The notes: a model not told the origin generated them from the letters alone. A stretch of DNA of 64,000 nt from Lacrimispora sinapis (GCF_043633585.1 NZ_CP141832.1:2046001-2110000); one strand, 5' to 3'. Positions 1 through 8,847 are shown, counted from the first letter of the stretch. Translations and numbers: made by a program.

Positions 1-1601
1 GCTTTTACCTTTTCTCCGAATAAAAACGGATCTCTGCCTTCTACGATTCCCCATTGCATGAGGAGAGCAGCACTTCCGGTCACAAATGGAGTTGCAAACG
101 AAGTGCCGGTCACCGTTTCATAGCCGCCGCCGGCCTTTGCCGCAACAATCCCCACTCCCGGGGCTGCCAAATCCGGTTTGACCTGATTGGTTCTTCTGGT
201 ATAACCTCTCCCGGAAAAATCTGCATAGGACTGATAGGTGTCATCATAAGCCCCCACTGAAATTACCTTTGCCGCTGTGGAAGGAATGGTAAGGGTCGTT
301 TCCGGGGAAGGCCGCAAAAAACGGGTGGATTCATTAAGTACTCCCGCAGACGGCAGCCACAGATCATACTTTCCTTCCACAATCTGTCTGGGAGTTAAGC
401 GGAACTTCCAGACTCCGCTGTCTATATAGGTATCAAGGGGCAGAAAATCCATATATATTTCCTGCGCCACGCTGTAAGGACCAGGCTTTCCATAGTATAA
501 CAAGATCTGGGTATTAGCATAATTAATGGTCTGGGGGCCCAGTCTGCTGCTGATGGGACCGATGACCTCTCCGGGTGGTGTAATAATACTGATATCAAAT
601 ATATCCGCATAGGATTTCCAAAGCTGAACGCTGAAGCTCTGCTGATACTCCCCCACACTCATTTCTATCTCCTGAGGACCTTGTATGGTGAGCACACCGG
701 AGATATGGCCGCCTGCAACTCCTTCGTTGCCGGTTCCCACCACAATGACTGTCCTTCCATAATTGGATATATCATCAAGAAAGGTTTCAAGAAGGCTGGT
801 GCCGTCATGAGATCCATAGGTATTTCCAAAGCTTAAGTTGATCGCAATGGGCATCTGCATATCCACAGCTTCCTTGACAGCAAAATTAACCGCCCTCATA
901 AGCTCTGTGGTTCTTGGAAATCCGCCCTCCTGCGGGACGCCCAGCTTCACCACGATCAGCGGGCTCTGAAATGCGAGTCCACGGTACTGCCCTCTGTTCT
1001 CCCTGCCATTTCCGGCGGCAATGGAGGCAACCGCAGTCCCATGTCCGCTGATATCTACGGAAGGAACCAAAGCTCTTGCCTCTGCCCTTGTTCCGGTTGC
1101 AAGAGCCGCATTGATTTCCTCACTGGTGAAAACCCGGTCGAGGGTCTGATCCCAAAGCTTGATGATCCTGGTGGTCCCGTCGTCATTGCGAAAGTCATCA
1201 TGGTAATAATCAATTCCAGAATCAATGACGGCTACCAGAACTCCACGCCCATCCAGACTATTGGTTCCCTGCTGGACCAAATTGACGCAAGAGGCCGCCT
1301 TTGCCTGATTAATGGCAAAGAACAGCCTCTTTGGTTTTTCTACGTATTCGATCTGGGGAAGCCGGCTCAAAGTATCTATGACAGACTCAGGAACTCTAAG
1401 GATCGCATATTCATTCACCATCGGTTCCACTTGGATTCCTACCGAAGCTAATCCGCTTATGTCTCCGGAATATTTTACGATCACATCCCAGGACTGTTCC
1501 TCCGGATTAAATCCCACATTTAGGTTTGCTGACTTCGCCCGCTCTTCAGGAGAAGCACTGAGAGCAAGGTTCAGCAGATTTTCCAGTTTCTGATCTTGCA
1601 T
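1..1601 (-). CDS. S8 (subtilisin-type) serine protease, Csp-like, C-terminus outside window
   Basis: The frame is open from an ATG at 1601 to the left edge (about 533 residues seen). It has a complete subtilase triad: Asp in VAVIDSGID (about residue 125), His in SGHGTAVASIAAG (about 188) and Ser in GTSFATPFV (about 505), plus the oxyanion Asn in GTGNEG. About 190 residues between the Asn and the Ser form an inserted segment, as in the clostridial Csp germination proteases, which carry a jellyroll there. The N-terminus (MQDQKLENLLNLAL) has no signal peptide and looks like a Csp-type prosegment. An AGGA 7 bases upstream supports this start; an in-frame ATG nine codons earlier lacks a spaced ribosome site. 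It lies 48 bp after the SpoIID-like gene. A spore germination role is inference; other Csp-like proteases have unknown targets. Confidence 0.88.
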   Translation of the reverse strand, partial: MQDQKLENLLNLALSASPEERAKSANLNVGFNPEEQSWDVIVKYSGDISGLASVGIQVEPMVNEYAILRVPESVIDTLSRLPQIEYVEKPKRLFFAINQAKAASCVNLVQQGTNSLDGRGVLVAVIDSGIDYYHDDFRNDDGTTRIIKLWDQTLDRVFTSEEINAALATGTRAEARALVPSVDISGHGTAVASIAAGNGRENRGQYRGLAFQSPLIVVKLGVPQEGGFPRTTELMRAVNFAVKEAVDMQMPIAINLSFGNTYGSHDGTSLLETFLDDISNYGRTVIVVGTGNEGVAGGHISGVLTIQGPQEIEMSVGEYQQSFSVQLWKSYADIFDISIITPPGEVIGPISSRLGPQTINYANTQILLYYGKPGPYSVAQEIYMDFLPLDTYIDSGVWKFRLTPRQIVEGKYDLWLPSAGVLNESTRFLRPSPETTLTIPSTAAKVISVGAYDDTYQSYADFSGRGYTRRTNQVKPDLAAPGVGIVAAKAGGGYETVTGTSFATPFVTGSAALLMQWGIVEGRDPFLFGEKVK

Positions 1602-1649
1602 ATGAAATTCCTGTACTTTTTCTATCATCCTACGCGAAAGGAATCCATC

Positions 1650-3926
1650 TCATGACTTTCCCTGATTCGCTTCGTGAACTTCCGCACCATGATAGAAGAA
1701 TTTTAAGATGTCCTCATAGCTTTTCCCCTCTTTTGCCATCGCCTGAGCACCATTCTGGCTCATTCCCACTCCATGGCCATAGCCTCCCCCGTATATGTGA
1801 AAGGTAGTAATATTCTTATCATCCACGCCCTGATTATCAATTGCAATATAAGCACTTGGAAGAGATTCAAAATTCTTCATGACACTGCCGTCTTTTTTTG
1901 TGAGAACCATGTATTGATTGCCCAGCTTGGCTCTCACCTGGCCTTCCCCGCTGATCGTCATGGTGCCATCAGAACCTTCCACTCTCACTTTTTTGACAAT
2001 CCCTCCCACGCCTCGTTCCGTGACGGTTATATTCAAAATGGAACCCACTTCCGTGATCTCCTCTTCCAGCTGGCGGTTGGTAACCGAAGTCTCCCACCGG
2101 TACATTGGAAATGAAGCGTCATAGGCCGGGTAATCCTTGTTCTTTATAAATTCCTCAAAATCTGAATTGGTGGATAAATTCAAAACGCCTTTGTTGTCCT
2201 GCAGCAGGCTGCCATCCAGATAAGGAAACTTGGAAGGGTCTCCGCCCCACACACTTCCGTCCGTCGTGTGGCCGCAGGAGGTGGAAAAATAAAACGCTTC
2301 GATGGGTGTTTCCCCGTAAAACAAAAGTTTCCCGTAAGTCTCCCGAACTGCCTCCTGTGTCTTTGCAGCGGTAGGCAGATTGTTATAAACCTGGAACCGG
2401 GTGCTGTCATCCACATGAGCCCCGTATTTACTGTAGGAATTGCTCTGTATCTGGCGGTAGGCATAGGTTCTCGCACAGACCGCCTGGGCTTTTAACGCCT
2501 CCTTCTCATAGCTGTCAGGCATCTCACTTGGCACTACTTTTGTCAAATATTCTTCCAGATACAGCTCATTGATCAGAAGAAGCCCTTCTTTATCCTTCCG
2601 GATCTCTATGGTGCCGCTATAAGCTGGGGTCCCATAGGATCTGGATATGGAATTAACGGTGATGGAATCCCCTTTTTCCAAAGGTGATACGACAATCCGT
2701 CCCTCCTTTAACCGTTCATCGGATGGATCAATAACAACCTCTGCTTTTGCAGGCACTTCCACCGACTCCTCCCCATAAGACAGGATAAGTCCGCTCTCTG
2801 CGGACAGAGTGACCGAAGGATGAAAAATCGACTGGAAATTGGTATTCATCAGCAAGACACGAATGCTTTTTGCATCAAATTCCCGCACCAGCAATGCGGC
2901 GCACAATTTTCCATGAGCCACCACAAAATCCTGGATGTCATATCCTACAAGAATGTCGGATATGGAACGTTCCTCAAACTGTCCATAGAGCCGGTATACT
3001 TTAAAGTCTTTGTCCAGTTTCAGATTTCCGTAGCCCTCTATCTCAATCGAATCCTCCCTGACTGCCAGTACCTTGCCGGAGATCCTCTTTTTCTTCATAG
3101 TGACCTTTGAAAGACGCCCTTTTTTCAACGTCAGATCCGCCAGATGGTTGGCAAAATCTTCTGGCTGTCCCATGGAAGCTTCCAAAGGAAAGCTGCGCTT
3201 TACAGATCCAATATTCACCCCAAAGGTATCACCGTCTCCGGTGGTAAGCCAGACATTCTTATAGGTGACCGAATCGCTTACCGCTTCTCTCATTGCAATA
3301 ATCTCATTGCCTTTGACAAGGAGCTTCAGTTCCCAGTCTATGTACGAATCAAGGCTGATTCCTTCAAACTGATAATTGCCTTCACTGGTATAGGCCGTCC
3401 AGGGAGAAGCCGTCGTAACGTTTTTGGGAGTCCCATAAAGAAGAACATCAAGTTCCCTGATTTTCCCCTCTCCGTCCAGCGTCTTTTGCAATTCCCCATA
3501 TAGATTCCACCACTCATCTGCAGAGACCTGTCTGTTTCTTTTTTTCTTCCCCACATGAAATTCTTTTCCTGCTCCTGAAACAAGTGCTTCTGCCAGATCT
3601 TCTGCGTCTTTATAGGTCAAAAAGCCTTCTGCTGTCTCTTTTTTAGGGGGCACTTTCCCCGAGTCCAAATAACCTCCTGCGTAAAGAAAGCTCATATATT
3701 TCACATACCAGTTATTCTTCTCTGCTTCCGGAAAATATTCCTGCTTTTGATCTGCCAGTGCTTTCTCACAGCTTTCCCGGTCCGTAAGAAGAAGAGCCGC
3801 AGACTTATAGGCCAACCCTCTTGATATCCCCTCCGGTTCCGGTTCGCTTACCAGAATAATCACTATGAGAATCAAAACCAAAAGAGGAATTCCCGCAACA
3901 AATCCAATAAATCTCCTTTTACTCAT
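1650..3926 (-). CDS. SpoIID/LytB domain membrane-anchored protein
   Basis: A 758-residue protein with one N-terminal membrane anchor (residues 7-27) and a long extracytoplasmic part. The C-terminal third is a SpoIID/LytB domain: EMPDSYEKEALKAQAVCART near residue 480, the STSCGHTTDG segment near 553 and GGGYGHGVGMSQNGAQAMA near 719. SpoIID is a lytic transglycosylase acting on denuded glycan during engulfment, and LytB is an amidase enhancer. At 758 residues this is about twice the length of SpoIID, so it is a family member with a large N-terminal extension rather than the SpoIID orthologue itself. The extension has no repeats I recognise. It is followed by the Csp-like protease gene, possibly co-transcribed. 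Role in wall remodelling or sporulation is inferred. Confidence 0.85.
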   Translation of the reverse strand: MSKRRFIGFVAGIPLLVLILIVIILVSEPEPEGISRGLAYKSAALLLTDRESCEKALADQKQEYFPEAEKNNWYVKYMSFLYAGGYLDSGKVPPKKETAEGFLTYKDAEDLAEALVSGAGKEFHVGKKKRNRQVSADEWWNLYGELQKTLDGEGKIRELDVLLYGTPKNVTTASPWTAYTSEGNYQFEGISLDSYIDWELKLLVKGNEIIAMREAVSDSVTYKNVWLTTGDGDTFGVNIGSVKRSFPLEASMGQPEDFANHLADLTLKKGRLSKVTMKKKRISGKVLAVREDSIEIEGYGNLKLDKDFKVYRLYGQFEERSISDILVGYDIQDFVVAHGKLCAALLVREFDAKSIRVLLMNTNFQSIFHPSVTLSAESGLILSYGEESVEVPAKAEVVIDPSDERLKEGRIVVSPLEKGDSITVNSISRSYGTPAYSGTIEIRKDKEGLLLINELYLEEYLTKVVPSEMPDSYEKEALKAQAVCARTYAYRQIQSNSYSKYGAHVDDSTRFQVYNNLPTAAKTQEAVRETYGKLLFYGETPIEAFYFSTSCGHTTDGSVWGGDPSKFPYLDGSLLQDNKGVLNLSTNSDFEEFIKNKDYPAYDASFPMYRWETSVTNRQLEEEITEVGSILNITVTERGVGGIVKKVRVEGSDGTMTISGEGQVRAKLGNQYMVLTKKDGSVMKNFESLPSAYIAIDNQGVDDKNITTFHIYGGGYGHGVGMSQNGAQAMAKEGKSYEDILKFFYHGAEVHEANQGKS

Positions 3927-3984
3927 GTGCTCCTCTTAATTCCTTTTTATTTTCCTATACTCTACCATACTTTTGAGTAAAGTT

Positions 3985-4014
3985 AAAGCAGCGATTGCTC
4001 GCTGCTTTTTTCTT
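3985..4014 (-). terminator. hairpin terminator after the 6S-like RNA
   Basis: Inverted repeat AAAGCAGCGA / TCGCTGCTTT with a 4-base loop. Read on the minus strand it ends the RNA gene, with an imperfect T tract (TTTAACTTT). On the plus strand it is followed by TTTTTT, so it could stop antisense reading as well. Confidence 0.6.
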
Positions 4015-4213
4015 TAGTAACCCCAAAATGCCGGTTCTTACTTATTGACGCCTAGCTTTGCTAGGTGGGCAACCTCACTCAGACTTCTGCCTTCCACTGC
4101 GAAGGAGGCCTGACATCCATCTGAAAATATTGGAATCCCATATGTCATAATGTAGGTTCAAAAAAGGTAAGAGTGTCGCGCATTCCAGGAATTACTTCCC
4201 GATTGCTTCTATG
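3985..4213 (-). ncRNA. ssrS: probable 6S RNA (ssrS)
   Basis: This 346-bp gap between coding regions holds a self-contained minus-strand RNA gene. It has a promoter (TTGAAA, 17 bp, TATACT), about 200 nt of non-coding sequence with several stems, and a GC-rich hairpin at the end. Internal features are the UUUUGAACCUACA and GGGAUUCC segments, a hairpin closed by CCUUC/GAAGG, a GAGGUUGCCCACC segment and a CCUAGCAAAGCUAGG hairpin. Length, isolation and the UUGAACC-type segment fit clostridial 6S RNA, which binds the sigma-A RNA polymerase holoenzyme. The identification is from memory of the family, not from a covariance search. No convincing ORF runs through it. Confidence 0.55.
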
Positions 4214-4219
4214 GTTCTT

Positions 4220-4248
4220 AGTATACACCACTTTGATCTGATTTTCAA
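4220..4248 (-). promoter_or_regulatory. sigma-A promoter of the 6S-like RNA
   Basis: TTGAAA at 4248-4243, 17-bp spacer, TATACT at 4225-4220. The predicted start of transcription is near 4213. There is no coding sequence immediately downstream, which supports an independent RNA gene. Confidence 0.6.
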
Positions 4249-4272
4249 GTTCCTTTTCCTGTCAGTTTGCAT

Positions 4273-4527
4273 TTAATATTTACTGGCAAGCAGTTTTCCA
4301 TGGTCTACGTACAGTTCCAGATGCTTTAAAAGTGAATCGCAGGAATCTTCCTGGATCATTAATTCCAATCCTTCCACCGTTGCCAGAGAGAGTACGGAAA
4401 GCAGTGATTTTGCGTTCACAATGCTGTCACCGCAAACCAAATGCATCCGCTCTTTAAACTTCCCTGCAATCGTGACAAATTCCAGGATGGACTCAATCCC
4501 CCAAAAACCGATTTCCACCTTTTTCAT
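4273..4527 (-). CDS. HPr-family protein lacking the active-site histidine
   Basis: An 84-residue protein with the length and pattern of HPr, the phosphocarrier of the PTS. The region around the regulatory serine is well kept (VNAKSLLSVLSL; Ser41 matches HPr Ser46, the HPr kinase target). The GxHARPA segment holding His15 is gone: the aligned stretch reads FWGIESILEF and contains no His. It therefore cannot act as a normal PTS phosphocarrier. B. subtilis Crh is a known precedent that lost His15 but keeps Ser46 for CcpA control. The start follows AGGAGG-ATACTTAAG-ATG. It sits 31 bp after the GNAT gene, probably in one operon with HAD and GNAT. A regulatory role is inference. Confidence 0.75.
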   Translation of the reverse strand: MKKVEIGFWGIESILEFVTIAGKFKERMHLVCGDSIVNAKSLLSVLSLATVEGLELMIQEDSCDSLLKHLELYVDHGKLLASKY

Positions 4528-4558
4528 CTTAAGTATCCTCCTGAATTATGCGTAAAAA

Positions 4559-5329
4559 TTAAAGCTCATATACCTGATATTCTTTTTCAAAAATGTAACC
4601 CAGTTTTTCAGCAAGACTTGCTGATGGTATATTATCTGCATCCCAGCCTGGATTTATTCCCTGTTCCAGACAGGAAAGGATGAGGCTGGCGCTGCAGGCC
4701 AATGCAAGTCCTCTGCGCCGGTATTCTTTCCTTGTGGCCACTTTGACGAAAATCATGCCTTCGCTGATTCCGCAAGCGGTACAGCCGGAAACCAAAGAAT
4801 CTCCATCCAATACGGCAAATCCAAGTCCGTTCTTTAAAAAATCTTCCGCCGAATCAAAATTGGAACAAAAATCACGGCTCCACTCTTCCTGAAACGCCAA
4901 CTGGTATAATTCCTTGTCCATTTTCTCGATCCGAAGACCGGGCGAAGAAATTTTTGTATATTCTTTTAATGCAGTCTCGGAAAAATGGTTCCGGTCCTTT
5001 CTCATGGCATAACGGGACACAATCCGGAATTGACCTGCAAAGGTTTCCTCCACCCATTGTGCCCAACGCACATCGGAAGGTGTGATGAATCCATGGCTGA
5101 ACTGCAAGAGCAGCTGCTCCTTCAGCTCCATGGAAGGCTCACCTTTCGGACATATGCCGAACAAGTATGCAAAATTACCCAGTTGAATCAAACAAAACGA
5201 TGGATTCCCAGATTCGGGCACCCAAACCCGGCCCATACGGCCTTCTGCTGCACCGCGGGGAAGCACACTGTCTGCCTCGCTGCACATATGTCTGATGATC
5301 TGTCTTTTTTCTTTACCCAGTTCTATCAT
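4559..5329 (-). CDS. GNAT family N-acetyltransferase (clostridial two-part type)
   Basis: A 256-residue protein. The C-terminal 100 residues carry a GNAT fold with the acetyl-CoA loop VATRKEYRRRGLALACS and a terminal EKLGYIFEKEYQVYEL typical of the family's last strands. The N-terminal 150 residues are of the type seen in the GNAT_acetyltran group (PF12746) of Firmicutes. Substrate is unknown. The start was set at ATG 5329 because AAGGAGGAACTT lies directly upstream; an in-frame ATG 20 codons earlier has no ribosome site. It lies between the HAD phosphatase (59 bp) and the HPr-like gene (31 bp), all on the same strand. Confidence 0.82.
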   Translation of the reverse strand: MIELGKEKRQIIRHMCSEADSVLPRGAAEGRMGRVWVPESGNPSFCLIQLGNFAYLFGICPKGEPSMELKEQLLLQFSHGFITPSDVRWAQWVEETFAGQFRIVSRYAMRKDRNHFSETALKEYTKISSPGLRIEKMDKELYQLAFQEEWSRDFCSNFDSAEDFLKNGLGFAVLDGDSLVSGCTACGISEGMIFVKVATRKEYRRRGLALACSASLILSCLEQGINPGWDADNIPSASLAEKLGYIFEKEYQVYEL

Positions 5330-5388
5330 AAGTTCCTCCTTCCTGAAATCAAAAGGACTGTCCCTTGTTAGAGACCCAGTATAGCACA

Positions 5389-6036
5389 CTACAAAAGATT
5401 CTGCAAATCAAAAATCGTTTCTGCAATCAACTCTGCCCCTGCATCCTTTAATTCCTGCCTGCTGCCATAGCCGTAAAGTACCCCGACAGAATCAATCCCA
5501 ACTTCCTTTGCTCCCAGAATATCATGCTTACGATCTCCGATCATGACGATTTTGGAACGATCCGTCAGCTGGCATTCTTTTAAAACATAACGTATGACAT
5601 CCGCTTTCCTGCCCCTTGTTCCCTCTAAGTCAGCACCTCCTGCAAAGATAAAGTAGGAGTCCAATTGAAAATGCTCCAATATTGTCCTTACAAATATCTC
5701 AGGCTTTGAGGATGCCACATAAAGCTTCTTTCCCTTTTTAAGCAGTGCTTCCAGGACGCTATGCACCCCTTCATACACTTGATTATCCAGCATCCCTTTA
5801 TCTTTAAAATATTCCCGGTAGGAGATGACGGCCTTTCCGGCCTCTTCTTCCGTAAATCCGTAAAATTCCATAAAACTGTCTTTTAACGGAGGACCAATGA
5901 AGCAGAGTAACTTTTCCCTGTCCTCTGCCGGAATGCCAAATGCATTCAGTGCATACTGGACAGATTTGGTAATCCCTTCTTTTGGGTCCGTTAGCGTTCC
6001 GTCTAAGTCAAACAACAAATGTTCTTTTTCCATCAT
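5389..6036 (-). CDS. HAD-family phosphatase, phosphoglycolate phosphatase-like
   Basis: A 215-residue HAD hydrolase with motif I FDLDGTLTDP near the N-terminus, a small helical cap (about residues 15-85), a motif III lysine in SSKPE and motif IV MIGDRKHDILGA with the metal-binding aspartates. This is the arrangement of Gph/PgmB-like and YjjG-like enzymes that dephosphorylate small phosphate esters or nucleotides; the true substrate cannot be read from sequence. A start at 6036 (ATGATG after AAGGAAAGAGGG) is preferred to the longer frame that overlaps the end of pckA. It starts 10 bp after the pckA stop, so is probably co-transcribed with it. Confidence 0.85.
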   Translation of the reverse strand: MMEKEHLLFDLDGTLTDPKEGITKSVQYALNAFGIPAEDREKLLCFIGPPLKDSFMEFYGFTEEEAGKAVISYREYFKDKGMLDNQVYEGVHSVLEALLKKGKKLYVASSKPEIFVRTILEHFQLDSYFIFAGGADLEGTRGRKADVIRYVLKECQLTDRSKIVMIGDRKHDILGAKEVGIDSVGVLYGYGSRQELKDAGAELIAETIFDLQNLL

Positions 6037-6046
6037 CCCTCTTTCC

Positions 6047-7741
6047 TTACCTTTCAAGTTCATCAACTACCTTCTGTATGGCTTGTAAGGCATCATCAGG
6101 CAGTTTGTCATACCCTTCCTTCAGCAATGCGGTGTTGGCAACAAAACGAACCCGTTCTTCCATACGCGCCTTCAGCTGGGTTCTATAAGAAGCATCATTA
6201 AGATCGGGTACAAAACCTTCCCACTCAAAAATTTCAATGTCGGAAAACGGTCCCCACTGGACAAACTGTGCGGTACCATCTAAGATTGCTTCAATAATTC
6301 CCAGTGTATCCTGGGGCTTGACCTTTTTTCCCATAAAATCGCCGGTGTTAATGATATAACAATCCACATTCTTTTCTTCCACCAGCTTTTTAAATTTTGC
6401 ATAATCATTGGCCAGAGGATAGGTCCGGAAGGGATTGGCATATGGAACCACTACCAGCGCATCCGCATCGGCTCCAGGAGCCAGCCGCTCCGCAGAAGAC
6501 CGCTTGGTTGCAAGGGTTGCTCCCATTACAGATGCCAGGGATGCCCCTTTTAACTTGACCACCGGAGGAATGGTAGGATCCTTCATAATCCAGAAAATGG
6601 CATTGACCGGTTCGTCGATCTTATCCACACGGTTGGGAGACCATAGCCTTGATTTAATGGCACGCCCGTTTCCGTTTCTGATGTCTTCGGTCACAAGCTG
6701 TACTTTTCCGTTCATATCCAGAGTGCAGCCGCAGTTCTGGGCGGTAAGAAGATACTTGTTGTCTTCACAGCCGGCCGGATAATCCTGGGTTTTATCAAAA
6801 TACGTCGGCTCCAGTGCCACAGACACACAGGTGTCAGTGTTGATGATAAATGCATCGTCATGGAGCACGGTAACCTCATATTTCCCGTCATGCTTTGCAT
6901 GGGTAAGGGTGGATTTTCCGGAACCTGACAGGCCAAAGACGGAAGCAACGTATTTGGAACCGTCTTTTAACGTATATTTCTTTTGGCCTCCGTGACAGGA
7001 AGCATAGCCATTGCGGTTGGCCAGCGCCCATGCCATGGTAAGAGTCCCTTTCTTATGCTCCCCGAAATACCTCATGCCAAGAATGGCAGCGCAGTTATGG
7101 TCGGTGTTGAAATAGCACAGGCATTTGGGATCACTGAGGCAGGACAAATCCACGCCGGCGTGGTCCGGTCCGCTCCACTGAGGGTCGGAAAAAAGATAGA
7201 TGTCCGGCTCGTTTCCCTGGCCCACCGGTTTGGAAGAATGGTACATTCTCACGTATTCGTCGGACATATACTGAAAGTTAAGCATCCAGTTATACATGAT
7301 GTTCTCTTCGCCCTTCGGGATCAGTAAATGAGCCTTTACCATAAACTCAGGATCAAGACCTACAAAAACCTCCGCATGATATAAGGTCTTCCAGCGGGTC
7401 TCATAAACCGCATCCATCAGGATCTTATCCAGAGCCGCACAGTCCACTCCCGGTTCATTTGCGATTTTCCTGGCTGTGGAATAGCGGCCGGTAACTGCAC
7501 CGTCGTTGAAAAGAAGAACCTTAGCATCCTTATCAAGGCCAAATTCCTGTCCCCGGTAGATGGGAATATCCGTTACAATAGTTCCCGGTGAATTTTTTGC
7601 AAGCTCATATGCCTCTTTTAATGTTTGGATCTTTATCACATTATTTCCATAAAACGGAGTTTCAATGATGGATCTGGTTGATGAAAATCCAGGTTTGTCT
7701 TTCCTGATTTCCTCCGCTGAATAGTTTGCTTTTGATGACAT
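6047..7741 (-). CDS. pckA: phosphoenolpyruvate carboxykinase (ATP type)
   Basis: A 564-residue ATP-dependent PEPCK that interconverts oxaloacetate + ATP with PEP + CO2 + ADP. The P-loop-like kinase-1 motif GLSGSGKST lies near residue 275, followed by the metal-binding HDDAFII segment, and an arginine-rich R-S-S-A-E-R stretch follows in the C-terminal half. It belongs to a divergent subgroup common in Lachnospiraceae (SGSGKS rather than the E. coli SGTGKT). In anaerobic fermenters it often runs towards oxaloacetate and succinate. The ribosome site GGGAGG and a good promoter lie directly upstream. HAD, GNAT and HPr-like genes follow on the same strand. Confidence 0.93.
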   Translation of the reverse strand: MSSKANYSAEEIRKDKPGFSSTRSIIETPFYGNNVIKIQTLKEAYELAKNSPGTIVTDIPIYRGQEFGLDKDAKVLLFNDGAVTGRYSTARKIANEPGVDCAALDKILMDAVYETRWKTLYHAEVFVGLDPEFMVKAHLLIPKGEENIMYNWMLNFQYMSDEYVRMYHSSKPVGQGNEPDIYLFSDPQWSGPDHAGVDLSCLSDPKCLCYFNTDHNCAAILGMRYFGEHKKGTLTMAWALANRNGYASCHGGQKKYTLKDGSKYVASVFGLSGSGKSTLTHAKHDGKYEVTVLHDDAFIINTDTCVSVALEPTYFDKTQDYPAGCEDNKYLLTAQNCGCTLDMNGKVQLVTEDIRNGNGRAIKSRLWSPNRVDKIDEPVNAIFWIMKDPTIPPVVKLKGASLASVMGATLATKRSSAERLAPGADADALVVVPYANPFRTYPLANDYAKFKKLVEEKNVDCYIINTGDFMGKKVKPQDTLGIIEAILDGTAQFVQWGPFSDIEIFEWEGFVPDLNDASYRTQLKARMEERVRFVANTALLKEGYDKLPDDALQAIQKVVDELER

Positions 7742-7771
7742 AGGAATTCCTCCCTGAAGAAATTTTTTCCC

Positions 7772-7800
7772 ATTATCTCACTAGCTTTCTGTAAAGTCAA
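7772..7800 (-). promoter_or_regulatory. pckA promoter
   Basis: TTGACT at 7800-7795, 17-bp spacer, GATAAT at 7777-7772, about 30 bp before the pckA start. It overlaps no coding sequence and diverges from the pectinesterase promoter. Confidence 0.6.
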
Positions 7801-7809
7801 TGTTTTCTA

Positions 7810-7838
7810 TTGCATAATTCGCCAAAATTAAGTATATT
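7810..7838 (+). promoter_or_regulatory. pectinesterase promoter
   Basis: TTGCAT at 7810-7815, 17-bp spacer, TATATT at 7833-7838, 44 bp before the ATG at 7882. Confidence 0.45.
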
Positions 7839-7881
7839 TAGTGTATGTTTTGTATTTTGTACACAAGAAAGAGGGGTTATT

Positions 7882-8847
7882 ATGATTCACATCTCACAGG
7901 ATGGCACCGGAGACTTCAAAAGCATCATGGATGCACTCAATTCTCTGCCGGAAGACAACACTTCCGAACAGGTGCTTTTTATCCATAAGGGTTTTTACGA
8001 GGAACAGATTACCGTAACCGTTCCATACGTGACCTTTCAAGGCGAGGAGGCAGAGAGTACCATTCTTTCCTACGGTCTCTATGCCAAGATGGTTATGGAA
8101 GACGGGGGGAAACGGGGAACCTTCCGTACCTATTCCAGCCTGATCGATACTCATGATTTTACCGCAAGAAATATTACCTTTGAAAACAGCGCAGGGCCGG
8201 GAACAAAAGTAGGCCAGGCTCTGGCTCTTTATGCCGACGGAGACCGTCTGGTCTTTGAAAACTGCCGCCTTTTAGGGAACCAGGACACTCTGTTTACCGG
8301 TCCCCTTCCTCCAAAGGAAATGGAGGTCAACGGATTTATCGGTCCCAAGCAGAATTCCCCCCGCATCAACGGACGCCAGTACTACAAAAACTGCTACATT
8401 GAGGGAGACATTGATTTTATCTTCGGAAGCGCCACCGCATATTTTGAAGGCTGTACCTTTTTTTCCAAATACACCGGTAAGGAAATCAGCAGCTATGTAA
8501 CCGCAGCTTCCACACCGGAAGGACAGGAATATGGTTATGTCATGTCTGACTGCCGGTTTGAAAGCAACTGCCCGGCTGAGAACGCTTACCTGGGCCGTCC
8601 CTGGAGAGAGTACGCAAAAACAGTTCTCATCAACTGCTATATGGATGACCACATCTGCAAACAGGGGTGGCATGACTGGAACAAGCAAGAGGCTCATGAA
8701 CACGCCTTTTATGCGGAATACGGCAGCTACGGCCCGGGGGCCGCTATGGATATGCGGCCGGACTGGATCGTCCGTCTGAAGAAAGAGGATTTAAATAAAT
8801 ACACCAGAGAAGCCGTTCTTTCCGGCGGAGATCACTGGACACCATAA
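7882..8847 (+). CDS. pectinesterase (pectin methylesterase), cytoplasmic form
   Basis: A 321-residue CE8-family right-handed beta-helix protein that removes methyl esters from polygalacturonate. Signature regions are GNQDTLF (Gln/Asp), the catalytic GDIDFIFGSATAYFEGC region (Asp) and LGRPWREYAKTV (Arg, Trp). There is no signal peptide: the protein starts MIHISQDGTGDFKSI, already inside the first beta-helix turn. It is therefore likely to act in the cytoplasm on imported methylated oligogalacturonides. The start at 7882 follows AAAGAGGGG; the frame is open further upstream but without a ribosome site. It stands alone on the plus strand between divergent pckA and a convergent YhcH gene. Confidence 0.9.
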   Translation: MIHISQDGTGDFKSIMDALNSLPEDNTSEQVLFIHKGFYEEQITVTVPYVTFQGEEAESTILSYGLYAKMVMEDGGKRGTFRTYSSLIDTHDFTARNITFENSAGPGTKVGQALALYADGDRLVFENCRLLGNQDTLFTGPLPPKEMEVNGFIGPKQNSPRINGRQYYKNCYIEGDIDFIFGSATAYFEGCTFFSKYTGKEISSYVTAASTPEGQEYGYVMSDCRFESNCPAENAYLGRPWREYAKTVLINCYMDDHICKQGWHDWNKQEAHEHAFYAEYGSYGPGAAMDMRPDWIVRLKKEDLNKYTREAVLSGGDHWTP

